Shown: positions 1 through 8,646, counted from the stretch's first letter. The stretch is 64,000 nucleotides of DNA from Actinomadura citrea (GCF_013409045.1 NZ_JACCBT010000001.1:3782001-3846000), one strand, 5' to 3'. Program-made: numbers and translations. Notes: generated by a model from the letters alone, not told the origin.

Positions 1-638
1 GGACGTGGACGCCGGTCACCCGCTCGCCCTCGCGCAGGAACCCCGTCGCCTCGGCGCGGGTGGCGACCTTCGCGCCGTACTGCGCGGCGGTGCGGGCGAC
101 CATCATCGTGTAGCGGGCGTCGTCGACCTGCGCGTCGTAGTACTGGACGGCGCCGACCAGCGCGTCCGACCGCAGGGCCGGGGCCTCCCGCAGCGCGGCC
201 CGCCGCGTGAGCTGGCGATGCCGGGGCAGGGACCGCGCACCGCCCATCGTGTCGTACAGGGTCACGCCCGCGCTGACGTACGCCCGCTCCCAGACACGGT
301 TGCGCAGCGGGTAGAGGAACCGGACGGGACGCACCAGGTGCGGAGCGAGCCGCTCCAGCAGCAGGCCGCGCTCCCGCAGCGCCTCCCTGACCAGCCCGAA
401 GTCGCGCTGTTCGAGGTAGCGCAGACCGCCGTGGATCAGCTTGCTGGACCGGCTGGACGTGCCGGCCGCCCAGTCCCGCGCCTCCACGAGGGCGACGGAC
501 AGGCCCCGCGAGATCGCGTCGAGCGCCGCGCCGGCGCCGACGATGCCGCCGCCGACGACCACGACGTCGAACTCGGTATCCGCCAGGTCGCGCAAGGTGT
601 CCTCGCGGTGCTGGGGGCCGAGGGCTACAGATGTCACT
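1..638 (-). CDS. glpD: Glycerol-3-phosphate dehydrogenase, FAD-dependent (3' end cut by window edge)
   Basis: Oxidises glycerol-3-phosphate to dihydroxyacetone phosphate at the membrane, passing electrons to quinone. About 212 N-terminal residues are visible; the gene runs off the left edge. A GTG start at 638 is followed by an FAD-binding Rossmann motif (VVVVGGGIVGAGAALDA, residues about 25-41) and the family signature GTSSRSSKLIHGGLRYLE (about 58-75). It is the third gene of a glpF-glpK-glpD series, separated from glpK by 146 bp that contains a strong hairpin, so its expression may be partly uncoupled from the first two genes. The family call is secure; the exact start is less so. Confidence 0.93.
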
Positions 639-751
639 GCACGCTCCCGAAGAGAGGTCGGATCCAGTGTCGTGCGGCCGGGTTGCGGCGAGCCGTCGCC
701 CGGAGGACCTCCAGGACAACAACCCGCCGCACCCCGGCGATGAGAAGGCGC

Positions 752-777
752 GCCCGGTCCCTGCGGAGGGACCGGGC
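752..777 (-). terminator. Hairpin between glpK and glpD
   Basis: Perfect 11-bp stem (752-762 with 767-777) and 4-nt loop, starting 8 nt after the glpK stop. Downstream on the minus strand the sequence is only modestly T-rich, so it may be a partial terminator or an mRNA-stabilising hairpin rather than a full stop before glpD. Confidence 0.7.
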
Positions 778-784
778 TCCCTAC

Positions 785-2305
785 CTAGTCACTCAGGTCG
801 ACCCAGTCGAGCGTCCGGTCGACGGCCTTTTTCCAGCCTGCGTAGCCTTGTTGGCGTTGGTCGTTGTTCCAGGTGGGTTGCCAGCGTTTGTCTTCGTTCC
901 AGTTCTGGCGGAGTTCGTCGGTGGTGTTCCAGAATCCGACGGCGAGGCCGGCGGCGTAGGCGGCGCCCAGGGCGGTGGTTTCGGCGACGACGGGTCGGGA
1001 GACCGGGACGCCGAGGATGTCGGCCTGGAGTTGCATGCACAGTTCGTTGGCGGTGACGCCGCCGTCGACCTTGAGGACGTCCAGGGAGACTCCGGAGTCC
1101 TCGCGCATGGCTTCGACGACGTCGCGGGACTGGTAGCAGATGGATTCCAGGGTGGCGCGGGCCAGGTGGGCGTTGGTGTTGAAGCGCGAGAGGCCGACGA
1201 TGGCGCCGCGGGCGTCCGATCTCCAGTAGGGGGCGAACAGGCCGGAGAAGGCCGGGACGAAGTAGACCCCGCCGTTGTCGTCGACCTGCCGGGCCAGCGA
1301 CTCGCTCTGCGCCGCGCCGGAGATGATGCCGAGCTGGTCGCGCAGCCACTGCACCGCCGACCCCGTCACCGCGATCGAACCCTCCAGCGCGTAGACGGGC
1401 GCGTCGTCGGCGAACTGGTAGCAGACCGTGGTGAGCATCCCCGCCTTGGAGCGGACGAGTTCCTCACCTGTGTTGAGCAGCAGGAAGTTGCCGGTGCCGT
1501 AGGTGTTCTTGGCCTCGCCGGGAGAGAAGCACACCTGCCCGACCGTCGCCGCCTGCTGGTCGCCGAGGATGCCGGTGAGCGGGACCTCGCCGCCGAGCGG
1601 GCCGTTCGCGCGGGTCGTCCCGTAGGCGTCGGGCGCCGAGGACGGCTTGATCTCCGGCAGCATGGAGCGCGGGATCCCGAAGAACGACAGGAGCTGGTCG
1701 TCCCAGGAGAGGGTCTCCAGATCCATCAGCATGGTGCGGCTGGCGTTGGTCGGGTCGGTGACGTGCACGCCCCCGTCGATCCCGCCGGTGAGGTTCCACA
1801 GCACCCAGGTGTCGATGTTGCCGAAGACCGCGTCGCCGTTCTCGGCGGCCTCGCGGACGCCGTCGACGTTCTCCAGGATCCACTGGATCTTCCCGCCGGA
1901 GAAGTACGTCGCGGGCGGCAGCCCGGCGCGGTGCCGGATCGTCTCGCCCCGGCCGTCGCGTTCGAGCGCGGACGCGATGCGGTCGGTGCGGGTGTCCTGC
2001 CAGACGATCGCGTTGTAGTAGGGGCGACCGGTGCGCCGGTTCCACACCACGGTCGTCTCGCGCTGGTTGGTGATCCCGAACGCGGCCAGGTCGCCGTGGG
2101 ACAGGTTCGCCCTGTTCAGCGTGCTCTCGATGACGGAACGGGTGCGCTCCCAGATCTCGGTCGGGTTGTGCTCGACCCAGCCGGCCTGGGGCAGGATCTG
2201 CTCGTGTTCGAGCTGGTGGCGGGCGATCTCGTTGCCGCCGTGGTCGAAGATCATGAATCGGGTGCTGGTCGTGCCCTGGTCGAGGGCCCCGACGAAGTCA
2301 GCCAT
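785..2305 (-). CDS. glpK: Glycerol kinase (copy 1)
   Basis: ATP-dependent phosphorylation of glycerol to sn-glycerol-3-phosphate. The 506-residue length is normal for FGGY-family glycerol kinases. The N-terminal phosphate-binding motif DQGTTSTR lies at residues 9-16. GILGDQQAA and the glycine-rich NTYGTGNFLL motif lie near the middle, and the C-terminal FGGY ATPase half contains DGGVTAN. It follows glpF by 42 bp and precedes glpD, a classic uptake-phosphorylation-oxidation order. A second, clearly related kinase is encoded on the opposite strand at 4256-5782. Confidence 0.97.
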   Translation of the reverse strand: MADFVGALDQGTTSTRFMIFDHGGNEIARHQLEHEQILPQAGWVEHNPTEIWERTRSVIESTLNRANLSHGDLAAFGITNQRETTVVWNRRTGRPYYNAIVWQDTRTDRIASALERDGRGETIRHRAGLPPATYFSGGKIQWILENVDGVREAAENGDAVFGNIDTWVLWNLTGGIDGGVHVTDPTNASRTMLMDLETLSWDDQLLSFFGIPRSMLPEIKPSSAPDAYGTTRANGPLGGEVPLTGILGDQQAATVGQVCFSPGEAKNTYGTGNFLLLNTGEELVRSKAGMLTTVCYQFADDAPVYALEGSIAVTGSAVQWLRDQLGIISGAAQSESLARQVDDNGGVYFVPAFSGLFAPYWRSDARGAIVGLSRFNTNAHLARATLESICYQSRDVVEAMREDSGVSLDVLKVDGGVTANELCMQLQADILGVPVSRPVVAETTALGAAYAAGLAVGFWNTTDELRQNWNEDKRWQPTWNNDQRQQGYAGWKKAVDRTLDWVDLSD

Positions 2306-2347
2306 GCGTGCCTTCTCCTGGAGTCGTGACGGGCGGGACGGGACGCT

Positions 2348-3172
2348 TCACGCCGTCTCGTACTGGGGCTCGGGCGTCGTGGGCTCCTGCGGGTTCTCCT
2401 CCGCCGGCAGGAACCGGCCGATCAGCGCCTTGTAGAGCCCGACGCCGAGCACTCCGCCGATCAGCGGGCCGATGATCGGCACCCAGAAGTAGAGATCGCC
2501 GTTCTGGTCCCGCCACGCGCTGCCGTAGCCGGTGAGGAACGAGGCGAGCCGGGGCCCGAAGTCGCGGGCCGGGTTGATCGCGTAGCCGGCGTCGGTGCCC
2601 CACGCCATGCCGATCCCGACGACCAGCAGGCCGATCATGAGCGGGGCGAGGTTGGCGAGCGGCGGGGAGTTGCGCACGTCGGTGAGCGCCTTGATCACGA
2701 AGAGCAGGATGGCGGTGCCGATCACCTGGTCGCGGAACGCGCCCCAGGTGCCGACCGGGAGCGTGCCGTTGCCCGGCAGGGTGGAGAACACGCCCTGGGT
2801 CTTGATGGTGTGGCCGGGGTCGATCTTGGCCAGCACCTCGCTGTAGTTCCAGCGGACGATCAGGGCCGCGACGAACGCCCCCGCGGTCTGCGCGGCGATG
2901 TAGGGCGCCGTCTTGCGCCAGGCGAACTCCCTGAACGCGGCGAGCGCGATGGTGACGGCGGGGTTGAGGTGGGCGCCGCTGATCCGGGCCGCGACGTACA
3001 CGCCGAGCGTGACGCCGAGGCCCCAGGCCCAGGCGATGCTGTCGTGGTCGCCGATCTCGGCCCCGGCGACCTGCGCGACGACGCCGACGCCGAACAGGAT
3101 GAGGATCAGGGTGCCGGCGAACTCGGCGGCGAGCTCACCGGCCAGCGGGGGGATTCGGGTGCGTTCCGCCAT
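2348..3172 (-). CDS. glpF: Glycerol uptake facilitator (MIP/aquaglyceroporin)
   Basis: Six-helix channel for passive glycerol entry, 274 residues. Both pore-lining NPA boxes are present: HLNPAV at residues 69-74 and INPARDFGPR at 199-208. The Asp after the second NPAR (residue 204) is the residue typical of glycerol facilitators as opposed to strict aquaporins. The ATG at 3172 has an AGGAG ribosome-binding site seven bases upstream; the open frame continues far upstream without coding character. It is the first gene of the glpFKD series, with a recognisable promoter (3223-3251) and an operator just upstream of the -35 box. The acidic, proline-containing C-terminal tail is cytoplasmic by family topology. 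Confidence 0.96.
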   Translation of the reverse strand: MAERTRIPPLAGELAAEFAGTLILILFGVGVVAQVAGAEIGDHDSIAWAWGLGVTLGVYVAARISGAHLNPAVTIALAAFREFAWRKTAPYIAAQTAGAFVAALIVRWNYSEVLAKIDPGHTIKTQGVFSTLPGNGTLPVGTWGAFRDQVIGTAILLFVIKALTDVRNSPPLANLAPLMIGLLVVGIGMAWGTDAGYAINPARDFGPRLASFLTGYGSAWRDQNGDLYFWVPIIGPLIGGVLGVGLYKALIGRFLPAEENPQEPTTPEPQYETA

Positions 3173-3222
3173 GGGTACTCCTCGGCAGGTGGGGTGGACG
3201 CGAGCCCCGTGAGGCTGGCTGG

Positions 3223-3251
3223 ACCGTAAGCCGGGACGGAACGTCTGACAA
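3223..3251 (-). promoter_or_regulatory. glpF promoter
   Basis: On the minus strand, -35 TTGTCA (3251-3246), a 17-bp spacer and -10 TACGGT (3228-3223) precede glpF by about 50 bp. This is a good match to a vegetative sigma70-type promoter. The operator copy at 3260-3276 ends 9 bp upstream of the -35 box. Confidence 0.7.
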
Positions 3252-3259
3252 CGGGAGGC

Positions 3260-3276
3260 TGCCGACAATGTCGAAC
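3260..3276. promoter_or_regulatory. IclR/GylR operator copy 1 (glpF side)
   Basis: TGCCGACA-A-TGTCGAAC: a perfect left arm and a degenerate right arm of the palindrome at 3374-3390. The surrounding 17-base stretch from GGCTGCCGACA onward repeats at the other site with one mismatch. It sits directly upstream of the glpF -35 box, where a regulator could repress or activate. Confidence 0.7.
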
Positions 3277-3373
3277 ACTTTCGTCGTAGCCCGGCGGCGG
3301 TTACTCTCCACCCTGTGCACCAGATCACAGAATCCGGGCAGTTCAGGGCGCATCGGACGATGATTGCGGCGGC

Positions 3374-3390
3374 TGCCGACATTGTCGGCA
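3374..3390. promoter_or_regulatory. IclR/GylR operator copy 2 (iclR side)
   Basis: TGCCGACA-T-TGTCGGCA is a perfect 8-bp inverted repeat around one central base. It ends about 28 bp before the iclR start codon and just upstream of a TAGAAC -10-like hexamer (3400-3405), a position fit for autoregulation. Confidence 0.72.
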
Positions 3391-3418
3391 CATCGCCGAT
3401 AGAACTACCATCGAGGCC

Positions 3419-4186
3419 ATGCCCGGACCTGTGCAGTCGATCGAGCGGGCGGCCGCGATCCTGCGCCTGCTGGCGGCGAGCTCGGGCCGGCTCGGGGTCG
3501 GCGAGATCGCCAGTTCGCTGGGCCTCGCCCGGGGCACCGCGCACGGCATCCTGCGCACCCTGGAGCGCGTCGGCTTCGTCGAGCAGGACGGCGGCACGGG
3601 CAAGTACCAGCTCGGCGCCGCGCTGCTGCACCTCGGCACCAGCTACCTGGACGTCAACGAGCTGCGGTCCCGCGCCATCAACTGGGCCGACGCGCTCGCC
3701 TCGCGCAGCGGCGAGGCCGTCCGGATCGGGACGCTGCTGGACGGGAAGGTCCTGGTCGTCCACCACGTGTTCCGCCCGGACGACACGCTCCAGGCCATGG
3801 ACGTCGGCTCGCTGCTGCCGCTGCACGCCACCGCGCTCGGCAAGTCGCTGCTCGCGCACGACGCCAACGCGGCGGCGTCCATCCGCGACACGGTCCTGGA
3901 GTCCTACTGCCGGCGCACCATCACCGACCCCAAGGAACTCGCACGGGCCGCCACCCGCGTCCGGGAGAACGGCTGGGCCGCCGAGACCGAGGAGCTGTCC
4001 ATCGGCGAGGCCGGAATCGCCGCCCCGATCCGCGGGCACGGGGGACTCGTCGTCGGGGCCATCGGCATCTCCGGCGCGGTCGAGCGGATCTGCGACTCCC
4101 GCCGCGTCCCCGACCCGAGGCTCGTGGCCTACGTGCGCGACGCCGCCCGCGCCGTCTCCCGTGACCTCGGCGGCTCGCGCTGGTGA
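3419..4186 (+). CDS. IclR-family regulator of glycerol genes (GylR-like)
   Basis: A 255-residue one-component regulator. The N-terminal winged helix (about residues 5-60, with LGVGEIASSLGLARGTAHGI as the helix-turn-helix) is followed by the IclR effector-binding domain (about 75-245). It diverges from glpF and is followed in the same direction by a second glycerol kinase 69 bp downstream. This matches the gylR arrangement of Streptomyces, where an IclR protein controls glycerol catabolism in response to glycerol-3-phosphate. Two matching palindromes in the divergent region are the expected targets. The ligand is inferred from context only. Confidence 0.9.
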   Translation: MPGPVQSIERAAAILRLLAASSGRLGVGEIASSLGLARGTAHGILRTLERVGFVEQDGGTGKYQLGAALLHLGTSYLDVNELRSRAINWADALASRSGEAVRIGTLLDGKVLVVHHVFRPDDTLQAMDVGSLLPLHATALGKSLLAHDANAAASIRDTVLESYCRRTITDPKELARAATRVRENGWAAETEELSIGEAGIAAPIRGHGGLVVGAIGISGAVERICDSRRVPDPRLVAYVRDAARAVSRDLGGSRW

Positions 4187-4255
4187 CGCCCCGTCACCCG
4201 TCCTGACGCCGCCGCGCCGGCGCGGGGAGGCCCGTCCGGGGGGAGGAGGCAGACC

Positions 4256-5782
4256 GTGACCGAACGGTACGTCATGTCGATCGACCAGGGCACCACGTCC
4301 ACCCGGTGCATCCTGTTCGACCACGGCGGCCGCCTGGTCTCGGTGGCGCAGCGCGAGCACCGGCAGCACTTCCCGAGGCCCGGCTGGGTCGAGCACGACC
4401 CGATGGAGATCTGGCGCAACCTGGAGCGCATCGCCCCGGAGGCGCTCGCCCAGGCGGGCGCGACGCCCGGCCAGGTCGCGGCGGTCGGGATCGCGAACCA
4501 GCGGGAGACGACCGTCCTGTGGGACCGGCTGACCGGCGTCCCGATCGGCCGCGCCATCGTCTGGCAGGACATGCGGACCGGCCCGCTCGTGGACGAACTG
4601 TCCCGCGCCCCGGGCGCCGCGATGGTCACCGAGCGCAGCGGGCTGCCGCTGGCCACCTACTTCTCGGCCCCGCGCGTCCGCTGGATGCTGGACCACACGC
4701 CCGGCCTGCGGGAACGCGCCGAGCGCGGCGAGGTCCTGTTCGGCACGATGGAGAGCTGGCTGATCTGGAACCTCAGCGGCGGCGTCGACGGCGGCGTCCA
4801 CGTCACCGACGTGACCAACGCCAGCCGCACGCTGCTGATGGACCTGCACACGCTGAGCTGGGACGACGGACTGCTCGACTTCTTCGGGGTGCCGAAGGCG
4901 ATGCTGCCGGAGATCCGGTCGTCCACCGAGACCTACGGGACGGCCCGCCGCGTGTTCCCCGGCGTGCGCGTCGGCGCCGCCCTCGGTGACCAGCAGGCCG
5001 CGCTGTTCGGGCAGACGTGCTTCTCCCCGGGCGAGACCAAGTGCACCTACGGGACGGGCGCGTTCCTGTTGATGAACACCGGCACGACGCCGGTCAAGTC
5101 GGACAACGGGCTGCTCACCACCGTCGGCTACAAGATCGGTGACGAGCCCGCCGTGTACGCCCTGGAGGGCTCGATCGCGATCACCGGGGCGCTGGTCCAG
5201 TGGTTCCGGGACGGCCTCGGGCTGATCACCACGGCGCCGGAGATCGAGACCCTGGCCCGGACCGTCGACGACAACGGCGGCTGCTACATCGTCCCGGCGT
5301 TCTCCGGGCTGTTCGCCCCGCACTGGCGCAGCGAGGCCCGGGGCATCATCGTCGGCCTGACCTCCTACATCACCAAGGGGCACCTGGCGCGGGCCGTGCT
5401 GGAGGCGACGGGCTGGCAGACCCGCGAGGTCGTGGACGCGATGAACGCCGACTCCGGCCTCTCGCTGAAGGAGCTCAAGGCCGACGGTGGCATGACGTCG
5501 GACAACCTGGTCATGCAGATGGTCGCCGACGTGCTGAACGTGCCGGTGGCGCGCCCGATGGTCGTGGAGACGGTGTCGCTCGGCGCCGCCTACGCCGCCG
5601 GCCTCGCGGTCGGCTACTGGGCGGGGCTGGAGGGGCTGCGCCGCAACTGGCACCGCGCCGCCCGCTGGGTTCCGGCGATGGAACCCGCGCAGAGGGCCGC
5701 CGAGTACGACAACTGGAAGCGCGCCGTGGAGCGCACGTTCGACTGGATCCGCGCGGGGGAGGACCCGGCCGCGGCGCCCTAG
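4256..5782 (+). CDS. glpK: Glycerol kinase (copy 2)
   Basis: A second FGGY-family glycerol kinase of 508 residues, with DQGTTSTR near the N-terminus, a central ALGDQQAALFGQ, KCTYGTGAFLL and a C-terminal DGGMTSDN. The GTG start at 4256 follows a strong GGAGGAGG site. It lies in the same direction as the IclR gene and is probably co-transcribed with it, giving one kinase with the transporter operon and one with the regulator. All core motifs are present, so it should be active. Its last bases (CTAG, 5779-5782) are shared with the stop codon of the opposing acyl-CoA dehydrogenase. Confidence 0.96.
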   Translation: MTERYVMSIDQGTTSTRCILFDHGGRLVSVAQREHRQHFPRPGWVEHDPMEIWRNLERIAPEALAQAGATPGQVAAVGIANQRETTVLWDRLTGVPIGRAIVWQDMRTGPLVDELSRAPGAAMVTERSGLPLATYFSAPRVRWMLDHTPGLRERAERGEVLFGTMESWLIWNLSGGVDGGVHVTDVTNASRTLLMDLHTLSWDDGLLDFFGVPKAMLPEIRSSTETYGTARRVFPGVRVGAALGDQQAALFGQTCFSPGETKCTYGTGAFLLMNTGTTPVKSDNGLLTTVGYKIGDEPAVYALEGSIAITGALVQWFRDGLGLITTAPEIETLARTVDDNGGCYIVPAFSGLFAPHWRSEARGIIVGLTSYITKGHLARAVLEATGWQTREVVDAMNADSGLSLKELKADGGMTSDNLVMQMVADVLNVPVARPMVVETVSLGAAYAAGLAVGYWAGLEGLRRNWHRAARWVPAMEPAQRAAEYDNWKRAVERTFDWIRAGEDPAAAP

Positions 5783-6948
5783 GCCCGGTCTGCTCCCCGG
5801 ACTCGGTGCCGCTCGACGAGCTGCCGGACGATCACGTTGCGCTGGATCTCGTTGGTCCCCTCGCCGACGATCATCAGCGGGGCGTCCCGGAAGTAGCGCT
5901 CGACGTCGAACTCGGTGGAGTAGCCGGCCGCGCCGTGGATGCGGACCGCGTTGAGCGCGATCTGCATCGCCGCTTCCGACGCGTACAGCTTGGCCATCCC
6001 GGCCTCCATGTCGCAGCGCTCGCCCGCGTCCAGGCGCTCGGCGGCGTCGAGGGTGAGCAGCCGGGCCGCCCGCAGCTGGGTGGCCATGTCGGCGAGGTAG
6101 TTGCCGATGGACTGGTGCTGCCAGATCGGCCTGCCGAAGGCCTCGCGCTGCTGGGCGTAGCGAAGAGAGTCCTCCAGTGCGGCGCGCCCGACGCCGAGAG
6201 CGCGCGCCGCGACCTGGATGCGGCCGACTTCGAGGCCGCGCATCATCTGGGCGAAGCCGCGCCCCTCCTCGCCGCCGAGCACGGCGTCGAGCGGCGCCTC
6301 GTAGCCGTCGAAGGACAGCTCGCAGCTCTCCACGCCCTTGTAGCCGAGCTTCGGCAGGTCGCGGGAGACGGTCAGCCCGGGGCCCTTCTCCACCAGCAGG
6401 ATGCTGATCCCCCTGTGCCGTGGGGACGCGGCCGGGTCGGTCTTGCACATCAGCGCGATGAGACCGGACGTGCGCGCGTTGGTGATCCACATCTTGGCGC
6501 CGTCGACACGGTACCGGGCGCCGTCCCTGCGCGCGGTCGTGCCCATGGCCTGCAGGTCCGAGCCGCCGGACGGTTCGGTGAGCGCCATCGTGGCGCGCAG
6601 CTCGCCGGTCGCCATCCGGGGCAGGTACCGGGCCTTCTGCTCCTCGGTGCCGTACACCGCGAGCAGGTGGGAGACGACCGTGTGCCCGCCGAACGCGCCC
6701 GCGAGCGTCATCCAGCCGCGCGCAAGCTCCTCGGTGACGAGCGCGTAGCAGGTCTTGGAGACTCCGACGTCGCCGTAGGGCTCGGGCACGGCGAGCCCGA
6801 AGACGCCGAGCCCCTTCATGCGGTCGATGAGATGGGCGGGATAGGTGTCCGCGTGCTCCAGGTCCCGGGCGACCGGGCGGACCTCCTTGTCGACGAAGTC
6901 CGCGACGACCTCGACGATGGCGCGTTCCTCGTCGCTGAGCGTGAACAC
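5779..6948 (-). CDS. Acyl-CoA dehydrogenase (copy 1)
   Basis: FAD-dependent alpha,beta-dehydrogenation of an acyl-CoA; 389 residues, normal for the family. The signature ALTEPSGGSD lies near residue 135, and the C-terminal block RIHGAAGYSTEFDVERYFRD is followed by GEGTNEIQRNVI. It diverges from a GntR regulator and shares family with the second dehydrogenase of the 7.8-11 kb operon, so all probably belong to one regulated pathway. The substrate cannot be read from sequence. Confidence 0.93.
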   Translation of the reverse strand: MFTLSDEERAIVEVVADFVDKEVRPVARDLEHADTYPAHLIDRMKGLGVFGLAVPEPYGDVGVSKTCYALVTEELARGWMTLAGAFGGHTVVSHLLAVYGTEEQKARYLPRMATGELRATMALTEPSGGSDLQAMGTTARRDGARYRVDGAKMWITNARTSGLIALMCKTDPAASPRHRGISILLVEKGPGLTVSRDLPKLGYKGVESCELSFDGYEAPLDAVLGGEEGRGFAQMMRGLEVGRIQVAARALGVGRAALEDSLRYAQQREAFGRPIWQHQSIGNYLADMATQLRAARLLTLDAAERLDAGERCDMEAGMAKLYASEAAMQIALNAVRIHGAAGYSTEFDVERYFRDAPLMIVGEGTNEIQRNVIVRQLVERHRVRGADRA

Positions 6949-6979
6949 GGCTCCGCCTCTCCTCCCGCTTCGTGTTTCA

Positions 6980-6990
6980 TATATTTGATA
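6980..6990. promoter_or_regulatory. AT-rich element, candidate GntR operator 1
   Basis: TATATTTGATA (reverse complement TATCAAATATA) is part of a short AT-rich island in otherwise GC-rich DNA between the acyl-CoA dehydrogenase and gntR. A related TATCGTATA element sits before the enoyl-CoA hydratase gene at 7804-7812. The similarity is short, so this is tentative. Confidence 0.35.
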
Positions 6991-7069
6991 GGAAGATACC
7001 TGCCGTCGACGGGAGGGAGGGTGGTCGCCCGTCCATAATGTGACCCCACCACCAGGCGCACGGGAGACG

Positions 7070-7765
7070 ATGAGAGTGGCACTTTCCGGTGACCGGGCCC
7101 TCGGCCGGCGCCGCCAGCTGAGCGACGAGGTGGCCGCCTACGTCCGCGACCTCATCATGTCGGGCCAGGTCAGGCACGGGGAGTTCCTCCGCCTGGAGCG
7201 CATCGCCGAGGATCTCGGGGTCAGCGTCACCCCCGTCCGGGAGGCCCTGCTGTCGCTGCGCGGCGAGGGCTTCGTCACGCTGGAGCCGCGGCGCGGGTTC
7301 ATGCCGGCGCCGCTCACCCGGCAGGACGTCCAGGACCTGTTCGAGGCGCAGGCGTACTTCGCCGGCGAGCTGGCCGCCCGCGCCGCCGGGAGGATCACCG
7401 AGGCGGAGCTGGAGGCGCTCGACCGGACGCAGGCGCTTCTGGAGGAGGCGTCCAAGGCCCGCGACTCCGCGGCCATCGAGCGCGCCAACCACCGGTTCCA
7501 CCGGATCATCAACCTGTGCGCGGATTCGCCCAAGTCGTCCTGGCTGCTGCAGCTCGTGGTGCGGTACGCCCCGAGCCGCTTCTACTCCAGCATCGACGGC
7601 TGGACGCAGGCGTCGGTCGACGACCACCATCTCGTGCTCGCCGCGCTGCGGGCCGGGGACGGCGACGCGGCGCGGCAGGCGATGCGCGCCCACATCCGGC
7701 ACGCGGGGACGCTGCTCGTGGTGCACCTGGAGGCGCAGGGCTTCTGGAGCGAGCAACCCGGCTGA
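7070..7765 (+). CDS. GntR-family (FadR/FCD subfamily) transcriptional regulator
   Basis: A 231-residue regulator with a winged helix at about 15-75 (LERIAEDLGVSVTPVREALL is the recognition region) and an all-helical FCD ligand-binding domain at about 85-215, where such proteins bind acyl-CoAs or small organic acids. The ATG at 7070 is preceded by GGGAGA; an in-frame GTG at 7040 is less likely. It sits between a divergent acyl-CoA dehydrogenase and a co-directional enoyl-CoA hydratase operon, both with AT-rich elements at their promoters, and is the likely local regulator. Confidence 0.9.
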   Translation: MRVALSGDRALGRRRQLSDEVAAYVRDLIMSGQVRHGEFLRLERIAEDLGVSVTPVREALLSLRGEGFVTLEPRRGFMPAPLTRQDVQDLFEAQAYFAGELAARAAGRITEAELEALDRTQALLEEASKARDSAAIERANHRFHRIINLCADSPKSSWLLQLVVRYAPSRFYSSIDGWTQASVDDHHLVLAALRAGDGDAARQAMRAHIRHAGTLLVVHLEAQGFWSEQPG

Positions 7766-7803
7766 CGTCCCAGGCCCCCTTCCACCGGCTTCAGGGACTC
7801 ACA

Positions 7804-7814
7804 TATCGTATAAA
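7804..7814 (+). promoter_or_regulatory. Promoter -10 / candidate GntR operator 2 before the enoyl-CoA hydratase gene
   Basis: TATCGTATA (7804-7812) overlaps a TATAAA -10 hexamer (7809-7814), followed by an AGGAGGG ribosome-binding site and the ATG at 7833. No convincing -35 box is seen. The element resembles the one at 6980-6990. Confidence 0.4.
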
Positions 7815-7832
7815 AAATTTCCAGGAGGGCTG

Positions 7833-8633
7833 ATGGACGACCGGTACCCCGAACCGGCACACGGCTCCGTGGTCACCGCACTCGACCACGGTGCGACGCG
7901 GGTGCTGACGCTGAACCGGCCCGAGGCCCGCAACGCGATCGACATCCCGATGCGCGAGCGGCTCGCGGACGAGGTGCGGCGCGCCGCGGACGACCCGGGC
8001 GTCCGAGCCGTCGTGCTGACCGGGGCCGCGGGGACGTTCTCGGCGGGCGGGGACGTCCGCTCGATGGAGGGCGCCGGACCGGACGCCGTCCGGGCGCGGC
8101 TCGATCCCGTGCACGAGACCGTCCGGCTCATCGCGACCTGCGGGACGCCGTTCATCGCGGCGGTCGAGGGCGCCGCCGCCGGGCTCGGCGTCTCCCTCGC
8201 CGCCGTGTGCGATCACGTCGTCGCCGCCGAGGACGCCCGGTTCGTCGCCGCGTTCGGCAAGGTCGGCCTCGTCGCCGACGGCGGGCTGCTCTGGACGCTC
8301 CCGCAGCGCGTCGGCATGGGCCGTGCCAAGCAGATGCTGGTGTTCGGCCAGACCGTGCCCGCACCCCGCGCCTACGAGATCGGGCTGGCGGACTCCCTCG
8401 CCCCGTCGGGCACGGCCCTGGACGCGGCCCTGGAGCGCGCCTCCGAGGCGGCCGCGCTCGCCCCGCTGTCGGTCGCCGCCGCCAAGCGCCTCCTCGCCCG
8501 GACCGGCCAGAGTCTGGACCGCCTGCTGGAGGCCGAGCGGGACGAGCAGACCTCCTTGTTCGGCAGCGCCGACTTCGCCGAGGGACGGGCCGCGTTCGCC
8601 GAGCGCCGCCCGCCGCGCTTCGAGGGCCGCTAG
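7833..8633 (+). CDS. Enoyl-CoA hydratase/isomerase family protein
   Basis: A crotonase-fold protein of 266 residues acting on CoA thioesters. Visible features are NRPEARNAI near residue 30, the first oxyanion-hole segment GTFSAGGDVRSM (about 68-79) and the second oxyanion segment AAAGLGVSLA (about 110). It begins after a strong AGGAGGG site and heads an operon with an acyl-CoA dehydrogenase (13-bp gap) and a CaiB/BaiF transferase (4-bp overlap). The trio resembles carnitine- or dicarboxylate-CoA pathways (transferase, dehydrogenase, hydratase), but the substrate is unknown. Confidence 0.9.
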   Translation: MDDRYPEPAHGSVVTALDHGATRVLTLNRPEARNAIDIPMRERLADEVRRAADDPGVRAVVLTGAAGTFSAGGDVRSMEGAGPDAVRARLDPVHETVRLIATCGTPFIAAVEGAAAGLGVSLAAVCDHVVAAEDARFVAAFGKVGLVADGGLLWTLPQRVGMGRAKQMLVFGQTVPAPRAYEIGLADSLAPSGTALDAALERASEAAALAPLSVAAAKRLLARTGQSLDRLLEAERDEQTSLFGSADFAEGRAAFAERRPPRFEGR

Positions 8634-8646
8634 GGAGGACCGGGAC

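Noticed and set aside
5..2329. 774-codon open frame on the plus strand over glpD and glpK
   Set aside because: It is the antisense shadow of two clearly recognisable minus-strand genes; GC-rich codon use keeps it open. Its translation has no recognisable domain.
3173..6490. Long minus-strand open frame extending upstream of glpF
   Set aside because: It lies antisense to iclR and glpK2, which are unmistakable. A ribosome-binding site and promoter fix the glpF start at 3172.
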